Of a stretch of DNA of 64,000 nucleotides, positions 25,318 through 33,569 are shown piece after piece. The stretch's first letter is position 1; each line of letters starts with the position of its first letter. This DNA comes from Bradyrhizobium sp. AZCC 1719 (GTDB taxonomy: Bacteria > Pseudomonadota > Alphaproteobacteria > Rhizobiales > Xanthobacteraceae). The stretch lies in contig NZ_JAZHRU010000001.1 of NCBI RefSeq assembly GCF_036924525.1, forward strand, positions 744,001 through 808,000, written 5' to 3'. The notes under the pieces were generated by a model. That model was not told the DNA's origin. It worked only from the letters and a program-made list of their open reading frames with translations, and searched no databases. Both the position numbers and the translations under genes were made by a program.

Positions 25318-26940
25318 TTAGTAACCGATCGCCGCCCCATCGCTGCGCGGGTCCGAACCGCCGCTCAGCATGCCGTTCCGCCGGTCGATGACAATGCCGT
25401 GCGCATGGCCTGCCATTTCGTTCCAGGGGTCCCAGCGGTTGATGGTGTGACCGCGCTGTGCGAGCGCATCGATCGCATCTGTGGGGAACCGTCCCTCGAT
25501 ATGCAGCGTGTCGCGCACCTCGCCGAGCGCGAACCGGCCGGACAGGAACCGCGGCGCCTCGATCGCTTCCTGGATATCGAGCCCGAAATCGACCATAGCG
25601 GAATAAAGCTGGAGCTGGATTTGCGGCTGGCCATCCGCGCCCATGCAGCCGAGCACGCTCCAGAGCTTGCCGTCGCGTTTGGCCATCGAGGCGATCAGCG
25701 TATGCAGCGGGATCTTGCCGGGCTCGAGGCGATTGGGATGATTGCGATCGAGCGAGAAATACGCGCCGCGATTTTGCAGGATGACGCCGGTGTTTCCCGC
25801 GACCCTGCAAGAGCCGAATGCGCCATACAGGCTTTGAATCAGCGACGCTGCGTTGCCGTCGCGGTCGACAGCGGCGACATAGACCGTGTCGCCGGCGAGG
25901 CTGCCGAAAGACGGGACCATGTCCCATTTCAATGCCGACCTCCCGTCGATCAGCCGGCCGCGCAGGCGCGCGTATTCCTTCGATATCAGTCGCTCGACCG
26001 GCACCTCGGCAAAGGAGGGATCGGCGAGCATCTGATCGCGGTCGTGATAGGCAATCTGCTTGGCCTGAACCATAAGATGCAGATGGTCAGGCCCCAGGAA
26101 ATCCTTTCGGTGCAGTTCGTGCGGCTCGAGGAGGTTGAGCATTTCGAGCACGGTAAAGCCCTGCGTCGGCGGCGGCGTGTTGAAGATGGTGACGTCGCGG
26201 TAGCGGCCAGCAAGCGGCTCGCCCCAGATGGCCTTTTGCCGGCCGAAATCGGCCAGCCGAAACAGGCCGCCCTTCTCTTCCGAAACGCGCGCCATCTCCG
26301 CAGCGACATCCCCTTGATAAAAGCCCGACCATCCGCCATCCGCGATCGACTGAAGCGTGCGGGCAAGGTTTGTATTGGTCAGCTTCGTCCCCGGCCGCGC
26401 CGCCGCACCTTGCAGAAAGAACAGCGCGGCGGCCTCGCGATCCCCAAGCAGATCATCGCGCATCATCTCGATAAAGCTGGCGAGGCGGCCGGTGACCGGA
26501 AAGCCATCACGGGCATAGCCGATGGCGCTCTCGAGCACGCGCCGCAGAGGCAATCGCCCATGGACATCGTGCGCCTCGATCCAGCTCGCCACGGCGCCCG
26601 GCACCGTGAGCGTCGCCGGCACGATTCCCCGCAGCGGGATTTCCTTCAACCCTCGCTGCTCGATCGACGAAAGCGTAGCCGCGGCTGCCGCCTTGCCGCC
26701 GCCATTGAGGTAGCGGATCTCGCCGCTGGCGCCGTCGTGAATGAGCCAGAACGCGTCCCCGCCGAGACCGGTCATGTGCGGATAGACGACGGCCAGCACC
26801 GCGCTGGTCGCGATCGCGGCATCGATAGCAGAGCCGCCGGCGCGAAGCATGTCGATGCCTGCCGCGGAAGCCAGCGAATGCGGCGACGTCACCATGCCGT
26901 TTGACGCCAGCGTCACCGGCCGGCCGGTACGAATGTCCAA
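25318..26940 (-). CDS. ggt: Gamma-glutamyltransferase (Ntn hydrolase)
   Basis: A 540-residue enzyme whose precursor self-cleaves before a catalytic threonine. That residue is probably Thr352 in SLAGDTVYVAAVDRDGNA, giving a large subunit of about 351 and a small one of about 189 residues. Family stretches NGMVTSPHSLAS, GGSAIDAAIATS and HMTGLGGDAFWL are intact, and PGKIPLHTLIASM binds the gamma-glutamyl group. No signal peptide is evident, so it may act in the cytoplasm. The only start is TTG (26938-26940); conserved-looking residues continue upstream to an in-frame TGA at 26968, and a 12-codon frame lies beyond it. Amine oxidase upstream suggests work on gamma-glutamylated amines or peptides. 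Confidence 0.88.
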   Translation of the reverse strand: MDIRTGRPVTLASNGMVTSPHSLASAAGIDMLRAGGSAIDAAIATSAVLAVVYPHMTGLGGDAFWLIHDGASGEIRYLNGGGKAAAAATLSSIEQRGLKEIPLRGIVPATLTVPGAVASWIEAHDVHGRLPLRRVLESAIGYARDGFPVTGRLASFIEMMRDDLLGDREAAALFFLQGAAARPGTKLTNTNLARTLQSIADGGWSGFYQGDVAAEMARVSEEKGGLFRLADFGRQKAIWGEPLAGRYRDVTIFNTPPPTQGFTVLEMLNLLEPHELHRKDFLGPDHLHLMVQAKQIAYHDRDQMLADPSFAEVPVERLISKEYARLRGRLIDGRSALKWDMVPSFGSLAGDTVYVAAVDRDGNAASLIQSLYGAFGSCRVAGNTGVILQNRGAYFSLDRNHPNRLEPGKIPLHTLIASMAKRDGKLWSVLGCMGADGQPQIQLQLYSAMVDFGLDIQEAIEAPRFLSGRFALGEVRDTLHIEGRFPTDAIDALAQRGHTINRWDPWNEMAGHAHGIVIDRRNGMLSGGSDPRSDGAAIGY

Positions 26941-26967
26941 TTCGGGCCCCTGGAATATGCCGAGCCG

Positions 26968-27006
26968 TCAGGCCCGGATTCGCCTGATCATGTACCTGCG
27001 ATTCAT
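26968..27006 (-). other. 12-codon open frame with strong ribosome-binding site before ggt
   Basis: ATG at 27006 is preceded 8 bases upstream by AAGGAG, the best ribosome-binding site in this stretch, and encodes MNRRYMIRRIRA, then TGA. It is in the same frame as ggt, and codons between its stop and the ggt TTG read RLGIFQGPEL, which resembles a gamma-glutamyltransferase N-terminus. It may be a real minicistron or the truncated 5' end of ggt. Confidence 0.45.
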
Positions 27007-27053
27007 GGTCAGGTCTCCTTGCTTGATGAAAGAAACAGCAAACCTGCGGATCG

Positions 27054-29048
27054 TCAGCCGCAGCACGAATCCTTGTCACGGTTGTCCCGGCTCGCAGCAT
27101 TCCGGTTGGGCGGCAGGTCCATCGCCGGGTTCTCCGCAAAGAAGCCGTTCGGCTTCAGCGTAAAGCCGACATACTCGACCGGCATCACCGGAAAATCCTC
27201 GGGCCGGCAGACATGCGTCGCCCCAAAACTGTGCCAGACCACGATATCCTGGTTTTCGATGGTTCGGTTCTGGGCGACATACTTCGGCAGACCGTCGCCG
27301 CCGGCATGCTGGTTCGGAAATTCGCCGCTCGCGTAGCGCTCATCGGGCGCATAGCGCGTCACCCAGATGTGCTTGGTTGCAAAGCCACCGCGCGAGGTCA
27401 TGTAGCAGCCCTCCTGCGCCAGCATCGCGGGCGCACTGTGCGCCATCAGCTTATACGCGGTCGGACCGCCAACGCTATTCTTCCTGTTGGGGTTGCTGAT
27501 CTTCCAGTACCGCCCGGTCCGCCCGTCGGCTTCCCGGGCCGCGTCGCGCTCGCGCGAGAGCGTTCGGGCCGTGACATCGAACACGTTGCCGTATGGATTA
27601 TCCGTGCCCCACGGCCGCGGGCGGAATTCGTGTTCGGTGACGGTGTTGCCTTCGCCGTCGAGCATCATGTGCAGGCGGGCATTGAAGAAGTGCTGATGGG
27701 TTGGGCCGCCGAGATTCTCGGCGACCATGCCGCCCCACGGGTAGTCCTTGCCTGCGGCGATCGCCGCGGTCTGGATGATGCCGGTCAGCTTGACTTCGAG
27801 CTGGATGGTGCCGTCCTGATAAAAATACCAGAAGAAGCCGTAGTCGTAGTTTCCGACTGTGGTGAAGAAGGATATGACGAGGCGGCGCGACCGCCGCACC
27901 TCGAACGTCTCGTTACGGAATTCGTAATGCTTCCAGAGGATCCCGTAGTCCTCCTCGTGCAGGCAGATCGCGTTCTTCATGATGCCGGGCTTGCCGTAGT
28001 CGTCGGCGACCGGCACGTCGAAATAATTGATATGGCCGAGGCAGTCGCAGCCGAGTTCGAGCGCGTTGGCGAGCTTACCCAGCCCATACTCGCCGGCATC
28101 GAAGGCGCATTTCCAGAAATGGTTCGCGGTCGGATCGGCATAGGGCACGATCATGTCGGTGACGCTGGCTCGATAAATGATTGGCCGTTCGAGCGCACCG
28201 TCGCGGAACGATATCTGGTGCAGCACGAGGCCCTCGCGCGCGGTCCAGCCGACGCGGAACGACCAGTTCTGCCAGCCGACCTTCCAGCCCTCGACCGTAA
28301 AGCTCGGGCCGTCCTTTTGCACGATGTCGAGCGGCTTGACGTCCTTGCGCGTTTGCGGGATCGAAGCCCGGTCGTAGTTGCGTGACTTTTTCGGGATCGG
28401 GATGATGTCAGGCTCGTCGACCAGATGGACGATCCTGTTCTCGATCAGGTCGACCAGCGCGACCACGCCCTCGATCGGGTGCGCATAACCGTTGTCCTTG
28501 AGATCCCTGCGCCAATATGACACGGCGCTGACCAGCCTGCGGCCCTTCTCCACCTCGCGGTCGAAATAGCCAGCCGAGAACGGATCGACCTGAACCAGCT
28601 CGATGTCCTTGTCATCGAGGCCGCGCCGCTTCATCGCGCGCCGCCAGTCCGCGTCGGCCTTGACGATGTCGCCGACCTTGAACACCTCCTCGATGGTGAT
28701 CGGCGGCTGGCCGTAAGGATGCGCCTTGGTCGAATATTCGCGCCACGCCGTCACGGACTCTGATTCAAGGTCCACGGTGGCGACATGCGTCGCGCCGGTC
28801 TTGCAGTCGAACAGGGTGGCGGCAGCCCGCCGTGGCAGCCCAACGCCCGGCTCCCAGCCGAGGACGTCGGACTTGGCGGGCTCTTCGAGTTGCACGTGGG
28901 TAAATCGCGCATGGGGCCCGAGTCTCTTTTCTTTCCTCAATATTTCGGACGCCAGCGCGACTTCGGCCTCACTGAGCGGGTCGAGCGGGTGATCGGCATT
29001 TGTGCCGACAGATGGCGTTGTAGGTATCATATCGGACCGAATTCCCAT
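27054..29048 (-). CDS. Copper-containing primary amine oxidase
   Basis: A 664-residue copper/topaquinone enzyme that oxidises primary amines to aldehydes with release of ammonia and hydrogen peroxide. The topaquinone precursor is Tyr401 in TTVGNYDYGF; the catalytic base is Asp317 (CAFDAGEYG); copper ligands are His451 and His453 (THQHFFNARLH) and His612 (THVCRPEDFPVMP). There is no signal peptide, so it is the cytosolic type (as in Arthrobacter) rather than periplasmic TynA. It opens a leftward run with ggt and the MBL gene. A divergent AraC regulator adjoins it, the arrangement seen with feaR. Confidence 0.95.
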   Translation of the reverse strand: MGIRSDMIPTTPSVGTNADHPLDPLSEAEVALASEILRKEKRLGPHARFTHVQLEEPAKSDVLGWEPGVGLPRRAAATLFDCKTGATHVATVDLESESVTAWREYSTKAHPYGQPPITIEEVFKVGDIVKADADWRRAMKRRGLDDKDIELVQVDPFSAGYFDREVEKGRRLVSAVSYWRRDLKDNGYAHPIEGVVALVDLIENRIVHLVDEPDIIPIPKKSRNYDRASIPQTRKDVKPLDIVQKDGPSFTVEGWKVGWQNWSFRVGWTAREGLVLHQISFRDGALERPIIYRASVTDMIVPYADPTANHFWKCAFDAGEYGLGKLANALELGCDCLGHINYFDVPVADDYGKPGIMKNAICLHEEDYGILWKHYEFRNETFEVRRSRRLVISFFTTVGNYDYGFFWYFYQDGTIQLEVKLTGIIQTAAIAAGKDYPWGGMVAENLGGPTHQHFFNARLHMMLDGEGNTVTEHEFRPRPWGTDNPYGNVFDVTARTLSRERDAAREADGRTGRYWKISNPNRKNSVGGPTAYKLMAHSAPAMLAQEGCYMTSRGGFATKHIWVTRYAPDERYASGEFPNQHAGGDGLPKYVAQNRTIENQDIVVWHSFGATHVCRPEDFPVMPVEYVGFTLKPNGFFAENPAMDLPPNRNAASRDNRDKDSCCG

Positions 29049-29184
29049 GGACTGGCCGCAGGTTACGGCGGTCCGAGACGGCGTGTCTTGAATGAACCTG
29101 CCACGTCCGGCGCTGGTTCGGCCCTTGCCAGAGCCACCAATCCTGCGCGACGCTGGGGGTTCATCAACCGGATGTCGTCACGCG

Positions 29185-30129
29185 ATGCCGATCAGCGTCT
29201 CCACCGACCCGATCCGCCCGACGGAGCGTCAGGCCTTCTGGACCGAGGCGATCTGCCGGTCTTTCGCCAGCATCGAGACCAAGCCGCTCGGCTCCACCGT
29301 CGTCAGCGGCCACTTCGAGTTCGTTGAGATCGGCGATGCCAAGCTCGTGCGCTTCGACAGCAGCCCGCAATGCTACACCCGCGATGCCAGGCTGGTGAGC
29401 CGGGCCGGCTCGGACGAATTCATGTTCGACTTTCAGCGGCGCGGCCGCAGCGCGATGGTGCAGGCCGGCAACGAGGGCACGATCGATCCGGGATATGGCG
29501 TGCTCTATGACGCGCGGCGTCCGTTCGAGGATCGGCTATTCGGCCCCGAACAGCGCGCGGAACTGCTGATCGCAACCGTCCCCGCCACGCCGCTGTTGCG
29601 GTCCATTCCCAGCGCGGAGCGATTATGCGCCAAGCCTGTGCCGCTATCCGGGACTGTTGCGCGTTCGATTGCCGCGATGGTTCGCAATGCGATTTCCTTG
29701 CCCGACGCGCCGGGGCGACAAGATGAGCCAGATATCGTTGCCTTTCTGTCGGCTCTGCTACGTCTCGCCGCAGGCGAGAGCCATCAACTCACCCGTCCCA
29801 GCCTGTTCCGCCTGATCGATACCTATCTGAGGGCCAATATCGCCGCTGTCCGGCCAGTGCCGGCGCTCGCCGCCGAATTCGGCATCTCGGAGCGGACCTT
29901 CCATCGCATCTTCGCCGACCGCGACACCACGTTCGAACGACATGTCCTTCATCTGCGGGTCGAGCTGTTACGCAACCTGCTGCGGCAGGCTTCGCTGGCC
30001 AACATTTCGATCGCGAGATTGGCGCATCAGTGCGGGTTTGCCGATGCCGCTCACGCTGCACGCGCGTTCAAGAACAAGCATGGCACCACGCCGCGGGATT
30101 TTCGCGCAAGCGTGCCGGTTCGGTTCTAG
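29185..30129 (+). CDS. AraC-family regulator, FeaR-like
   Basis: A 314-residue activator. An N-terminal effector domain (residues 1-200, with FEFVEIGDAKLVRFDSSPQ) resembles AraC-binding-like domains of FeaR-type proteins; two helix-turn-helix motifs occupy the last 100 residues (AAEFGISERTFHRIFADRDT and LAHQCGFADAAHAARAFKNK). It is divergent from the amine oxidase gene, separated by 136 bases, so it likely senses an amine or its aldehyde and switches that operon. I chose ATG 29185; the frame is open to 29092 but the extra residues are Pro/Arg-rich and unconserved in style. Confidence 0.85.
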   Translation: MPISVSTDPIRPTERQAFWTEAICRSFASIETKPLGSTVVSGHFEFVEIGDAKLVRFDSSPQCYTRDARLVSRAGSDEFMFDFQRRGRSAMVQAGNEGTIDPGYGVLYDARRPFEDRLFGPEQRAELLIATVPATPLLRSIPSAERLCAKPVPLSGTVARSIAAMVRNAISLPDAPGRQDEPDIVAFLSALLRLAAGESHQLTRPSLFRLIDTYLRANIAAVRPVPALAAEFGISERTFHRIFADRDTTFERHVLHLRVELLRNLLRQASLANISIARLAHQCGFADAAHAARAFKNKHGTTPRDFRASVPVRF

Positions 30130-30143
30130 ATTTTTGTTTTGAC

Positions 30144-30212
30144 GCGTTTTCTTGACGCGAACCGGTGTCCACCCACGGATCAAGTCCGAGGGCATGCTTC
30201 GCTGGAAAACGC
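30144..30212. repeat. Interspersed inverted-repeat element, possible two-way terminator
   Basis: Ends GCGTTTTC (30144-30151) and GAAAACGC (30205-30212) are exact complements, with GAACCGGTGTCCAC inside. It lies in the 84 bases between the convergent AraC gene (ends 30129) and epimerase gene (stop begins 30214), so transcripts from either side would fold it. A partial relative is at 8053-8081. Confidence 0.65.
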
Positions 30213-30213
30213 T

Positions 30214-31260
30214 CTAGGATGCGGCCATCGCCTGGTTTGAGTCGTAATAGCTGCGATACCAGGCCGCGAACCTCTGGATGCCGTCCTCGATCGGGGTTGC
30301 CGGGCGAAAGCCGACGTCGCGCACGAGGTCATCGACATCGGCATAGGTGGTCGGCACGTCGCCCGGCTGCATCGGCAGCAGTTCCTTGTTGGCCTTGCGG
30401 CCCAGCTCACGCTCGAGGATGTCGAGTACGAGCATCAATTCCTGCGGCTTGTTGTTGCCGACATTGTAGATGCGCCAAGGGGCGATGCTCGATCCCGGGT
30501 CCTGAATTCCGTCCAGCCCGGGCCCGGGCTGCCCGACCTGCGGCGCGCGATCGATCAGGCGGACCAGAGCCTCCGTCACGTCGTCGATATAGGTGAAGTC
30601 ACGAAGCATCCGGCCGCCATTGAACAGCTTGACCGGATTGCCGCGGACAATCGCGTCCGCAAACACGAACAGCGCCATGTCAGGTCGATACCACGGGCCG
30701 TACACCGTGAAGAAGCGCAAGCCGGTGCACGGGATTCCGTAAAGATGGCTGTACGAGTGGGCCATCAATTCGTTGGCCTTCTTGCTCGCGGCATAAAGGC
30801 TGATCGGGTGATCGACATTGTCATGCACCGAGAAGGGCAACTTCCTGTTGGCCCCGTACACAGACGACGAGGATGCGAACAACAAATGACGGCAGCCATG
30901 GTGCCGGCATCCCTCCAGGACATTGGTGAAGCCAACCAGATTGGCGTCGACATAAGCGTGCGGATCCTGCAGCGAATACCGCACGCCCGCCTGCGCGGCC
31001 AGATGGATGACGATGGGAAACCGATGGCGCGCAAACAGCGCCGGTATCGCGACGCGATCCGCCACGTCCAGCTCCTCAAACTGAAAACGCGAATCGTTGC
31101 GCAGGATCGCGAGCCGGGCCGCCTTCAGTTGCGGATCGTAATATGAATTGAGGTTGTCGAGCCCGACCACGCGATGGCCCGACTGCAGCAACCGTTGCGC
31201 CACGTGGAATCCGATGAAGCCCGCGGCTCCCGTTACCAGAATTGCCTGATCCGGCATCAT
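30214..31260 (-). CDS. UDP-glucuronate 4-epimerase-type SDR
   Basis: A 348-residue extended short-chain dehydrogenase: NAD loop GAAGFIG (residues 11-17), catalytic SSSVYG (131-136) and YAASK with Tyr156 and Lys160. Sequence details such as HLAAQAGVRYSLQDPHAY, VDHPISLYAASKKANELM and TVYGPWYRPDMALF are typical of UDP-glucuronate 4-epimerases (LpsL/CapI type), which make UDP-galacturonate. The start is ATG 31260, which has GGAGGA 7 bases upstream; the frame is open ten codons further. Last gene of the leftward EPS wing, 45 bases after ugd, its likely supplier of UDP-glucuronate. Confidence 0.88.
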   Translation of the reverse strand: MMPDQAILVTGAAGFIGFHVAQRLLQSGHRVVGLDNLNSYYDPQLKAARLAILRNDSRFQFEELDVADRVAIPALFARHRFPIVIHLAAQAGVRYSLQDPHAYVDANLVGFTNVLEGCRHHGCRHLLFASSSSVYGANRKLPFSVHDNVDHPISLYAASKKANELMAHSYSHLYGIPCTGLRFFTVYGPWYRPDMALFVFADAIVRGNPVKLFNGGRMLRDFTYIDDVTEALVRLIDRAPQVGQPGPGLDGIQDPGSSIAPWRIYNVGNNKPQELMLVLDILERELGRKANKELLPMQPGDVPTTYADVDDLVRDVGFRPATPIEDGIQRFAAWYRSYYDSNQAMAAS

Positions 31261-31305
31261 GCGTGCATCCTCCCCACCAGCCGTTGTCATGACGGCTCAT
31301 GCTTG

Positions 31306-32625
31306 TCAGTACGCCACCGCTTTCGGCCGCCCCACGCCGCAGTACAGAAAGCCGTTCCGCCTCACCTCCTCCGGAGAGTAGATGTTGCGCAGATCGACAA
31401 TCACGGGACAGGCCATGATGGTGGACAACTCCTTGAGGTCCAGCGCCCGGAACTGCTCCCATTCCGTGACAATGACGAGCGCGTGGCATCCTTTCGCGCA
31501 ACGATAGGCGCTGTCGCAGAAGGTAACGTTCTCGAACACCTTCTTCGCCTGCTCCATGCCGACGGGATCGAAAACACGCACCTCGGCTCCCATGTCCTGC
31601 AGCGCGGTGATCAGCGGAATGGATGGCGCGTCGCGCATGTCGTCGGTATCCGGCTTGAACGTTACGCCGAGCACCGCAATGGATTTGCCCCTGATGTTGC
31701 CGCCGAACGCATTCGCGACCTTGCGCGCCATCGCCCGCTTGCGCTGGTCGTTAACCGCGACCACCGTTTCCACGATTCGCACCGGCGCTTCATTGTCCTG
31801 GCCGGTCTTGATCAACGCCATCGCGTCCTTGGGAAAGCAGGAGCCACCGAAGCCCGGCCCCGCATGTAAAAATTTCTGGCCGATCCGGTTGTCGAGCCCG
31901 ATCCCGCGCGCGACTTCCTGCACGTTGGCGCCGACCTTTTCGGCGAGATCGGCGATCTCGTTGATGAAGGCGATCTTGGTGGCGAGAAAGGAATTGGCGG
32001 CGTACTTCGTCAATTCGGCGGTGCGGCGATCGGTATAGAGGATTGGGGACGCGTTGAGGTGAAGCGGTCGGTACACCTCGGCCATCACGCTGCGGGCGCG
32101 CGCGTCGTCCGTTCCGATCACGATCCGGTCGGGATGCTTGAAGTCGCGGATCGCCGCCCCTTCGCGCAGGAATTCGGGATTGGAAACGACAGCAACTTTG
32201 GCGTCGGGATTTTCTTCGCGGATGATACGCTCGACCTCGTCACCGGTCCCGACCGGGACCGTCGACTTGGTGACCACCACCGCCCGGTCGGGAAGTACGC
32301 CGGCGATCTCGCGCGCCGCCGCATAGACATAGGAAAGATCGGCATGGCCGTCGCCGCGGCGTGACGGCGTGCCTACCGCGATGAACACCACTTCCGCACC
32401 GCTGACGGCCGATTTCAGATCGCTCGAAAATGAAAGGCGGCCTTGGCCAACGTTTCGTGCCACCAGTTCGGCCAGTCCGGGTTCGTGGATCGGCATCTCC
32501 CCGCTGTCGAGGCTCGCAACCTTCTCCGCATTGCTGTCGATACAGACGACCTGATGGCCGAAATCGGAAAAGCACGCCCCTGACACCAGCCCGACATAGC
32601 CGGCGCCAATCATCGCTATATGCAT
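31306..32625 (-). CDS. ugd: UDP-glucose 6-dehydrogenase
   Basis: A 439-residue enzyme that oxidises UDP-glucose to UDP-glucuronate with two NAD+. N-terminal NAD loop IGAGYVGLVSG; VAVGTPS-like AVGTPSRRGD; catalytic nucleophile Cys263 in GPGFGGSCFPKDAMAL; C-terminal VLGVTFKPDTDDMRDAPS binds the UDP-sugar. The length is normal for the UDP-Glc/GDP-Man dehydrogenase family, and an N-terminal MHIAMIG fits the ATG at 32625 rather than the longer frame. It supplies acidic sugar for the EPS and stands between the FkbM and epimerase genes. Confidence 0.93.
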   Translation of the reverse strand: MHIAMIGAGYVGLVSGACFSDFGHQVVCIDSNAEKVASLDSGEMPIHEPGLAELVARNVGQGRLSFSSDLKSAVSGAEVVFIAVGTPSRRGDGHADLSYVYAAAREIAGVLPDRAVVVTKSTVPVGTGDEVERIIREENPDAKVAVVSNPEFLREGAAIRDFKHPDRIVIGTDDARARSVMAEVYRPLHLNASPILYTDRRTAELTKYAANSFLATKIAFINEIADLAEKVGANVQEVARGIGLDNRIGQKFLHAGPGFGGSCFPKDAMALIKTGQDNEAPVRIVETVVAVNDQRKRAMARKVANAFGGNIRGKSIAVLGVTFKPDTDDMRDAPSIPLITALQDMGAEVRVFDPVGMEQAKKVFENVTFCDSAYRCAKGCHALVIVTEWEQFRALDLKELSTIMACPVIVDLRNIYSPEEVRRNGFLYCGVGRPKAVAY

Positions 32626-32693
32626 TACGGTTCCTGTCTGAAAAGCCGCGCGGCCCAAAGGCCGTGCCGGCGGAGAGGCGGTGAAACGACGAG

Positions 32694-33482
32694 CTAGCTG
32701 CTCAATATCGATTCGCCGTCGAGATGCCGGGGAAAGAAGAAGAAGTTGTTGACGTAGAACTGTCCGTTCTTGCGACCGCCGTCCGGCCGCAGCGCATCGG
32801 CGTCCTGAAGCCTTCGGGAATCGAACTGTTCCACTCCGATCACGTCGTTGTCCTTCAGGAAGAACCCCCGATAGGATTTATTCCGGAAGAATTCGAACAC
32901 CAAACGGGTCGCCTCGGCGCGGTGGCGGTCCTCCGCCTCGACCAGGAATACCGGCTGGCAGCGTTCCAGAAGCTCGACGGCGCCGTTCAGCACATTCAAC
33001 TCGTGGCCTTCGACGTCGATCTTTACGAACGCCACGTCCTGGTCGATGACAGCGTCGAGCCGCGCGATCGGCACATGGGCGGAAACGAGTCTTGCCGATG
33101 AATCGGCTCGTGCCTCCAGCGAGGCAAGGCCGTACACTAGACCATCTTCGCCTTGCGGGATGAACAACTCGGCATCGCCGTCATGATCCGACAGCGCGAT
33201 CTCGTGGACGCTCACATTGCGCGCCGAGGTTCGGCGCAACAACCTCGCCATCTGCTGCGAAGGCTCGAAGGCATGAACCTGCCGGGAAAGCCGCGCCAGC
33301 CGCCGCGTGTAGAGGCCGCAGTTCGCGCCGACGTCGACCGTCACCGCGTCGTCGGGAATGACCTTGTCGAGATAGGACAGTTCCCGCTCCGCCGATTTGG
33401 GGCGCTTCATGAAGTGCCACTGCAGCCATATCGAGGGAAACGCATCCTTCACCAGCTCCTTGACGTGTTGTTTTGTGTTCAT
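32694..33482 (-). CDS. FkbM-family methyltransferase
   Basis: A 262-residue SAM-dependent O-methyltransferase. VTVDVGANCGLYTRRLARLS is the SAM loop (about residues 44-63), VHAFEPSQQ follows the second strand, and FVKIDVEGHELNVLNGA is the FkbM signature. I chose the ATG at 33482 (AAGGGAAG upstream); the longer frame is Arg/Ala-rich and unlikely. Sandwiched between manC and ugd, it probably methylates a sugar of the EPS. Soybean-bradyrhizobial EPS is known to carry 4-O-methylgalactose, which makes this a reasonable but unproven assignment. Confidence 0.82.
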   Translation of the reverse strand: MNTKQHVKELVKDAFPSIWLQWHFMKRPKSAERELSYLDKVIPDDAVTVDVGANCGLYTRRLARLSRQVHAFEPSQQMARLLRRTSARNVSVHEIALSDHDGDAELFIPQGEDGLVYGLASLEARADSSARLVSAHVPIARLDAVIDQDVAFVKIDVEGHELNVLNGAVELLERCQPVFLVEAEDRHRAEATRLVFEFFRNKSYRGFFLKDNDVIGVEQFDSRRLQDADALRPDGGRKNGQFYVNNFFFFPRHLDGESILSS

Positions 33483-33569
33483 TGCTGCTTCCCTTCGTGT
33501 CGCGCGCGCACGCCTCGTTGCGGCGTGCGCCGTCCTCGATGCGGATGCTGCCTCCCACCCCACCACACC

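Noticed and set aside
25120..26904. 594-residue rightward frame over ggt
   Set aside because: Antisense to conserved enzyme sequence; long only because GC-rich third positions remove stops.
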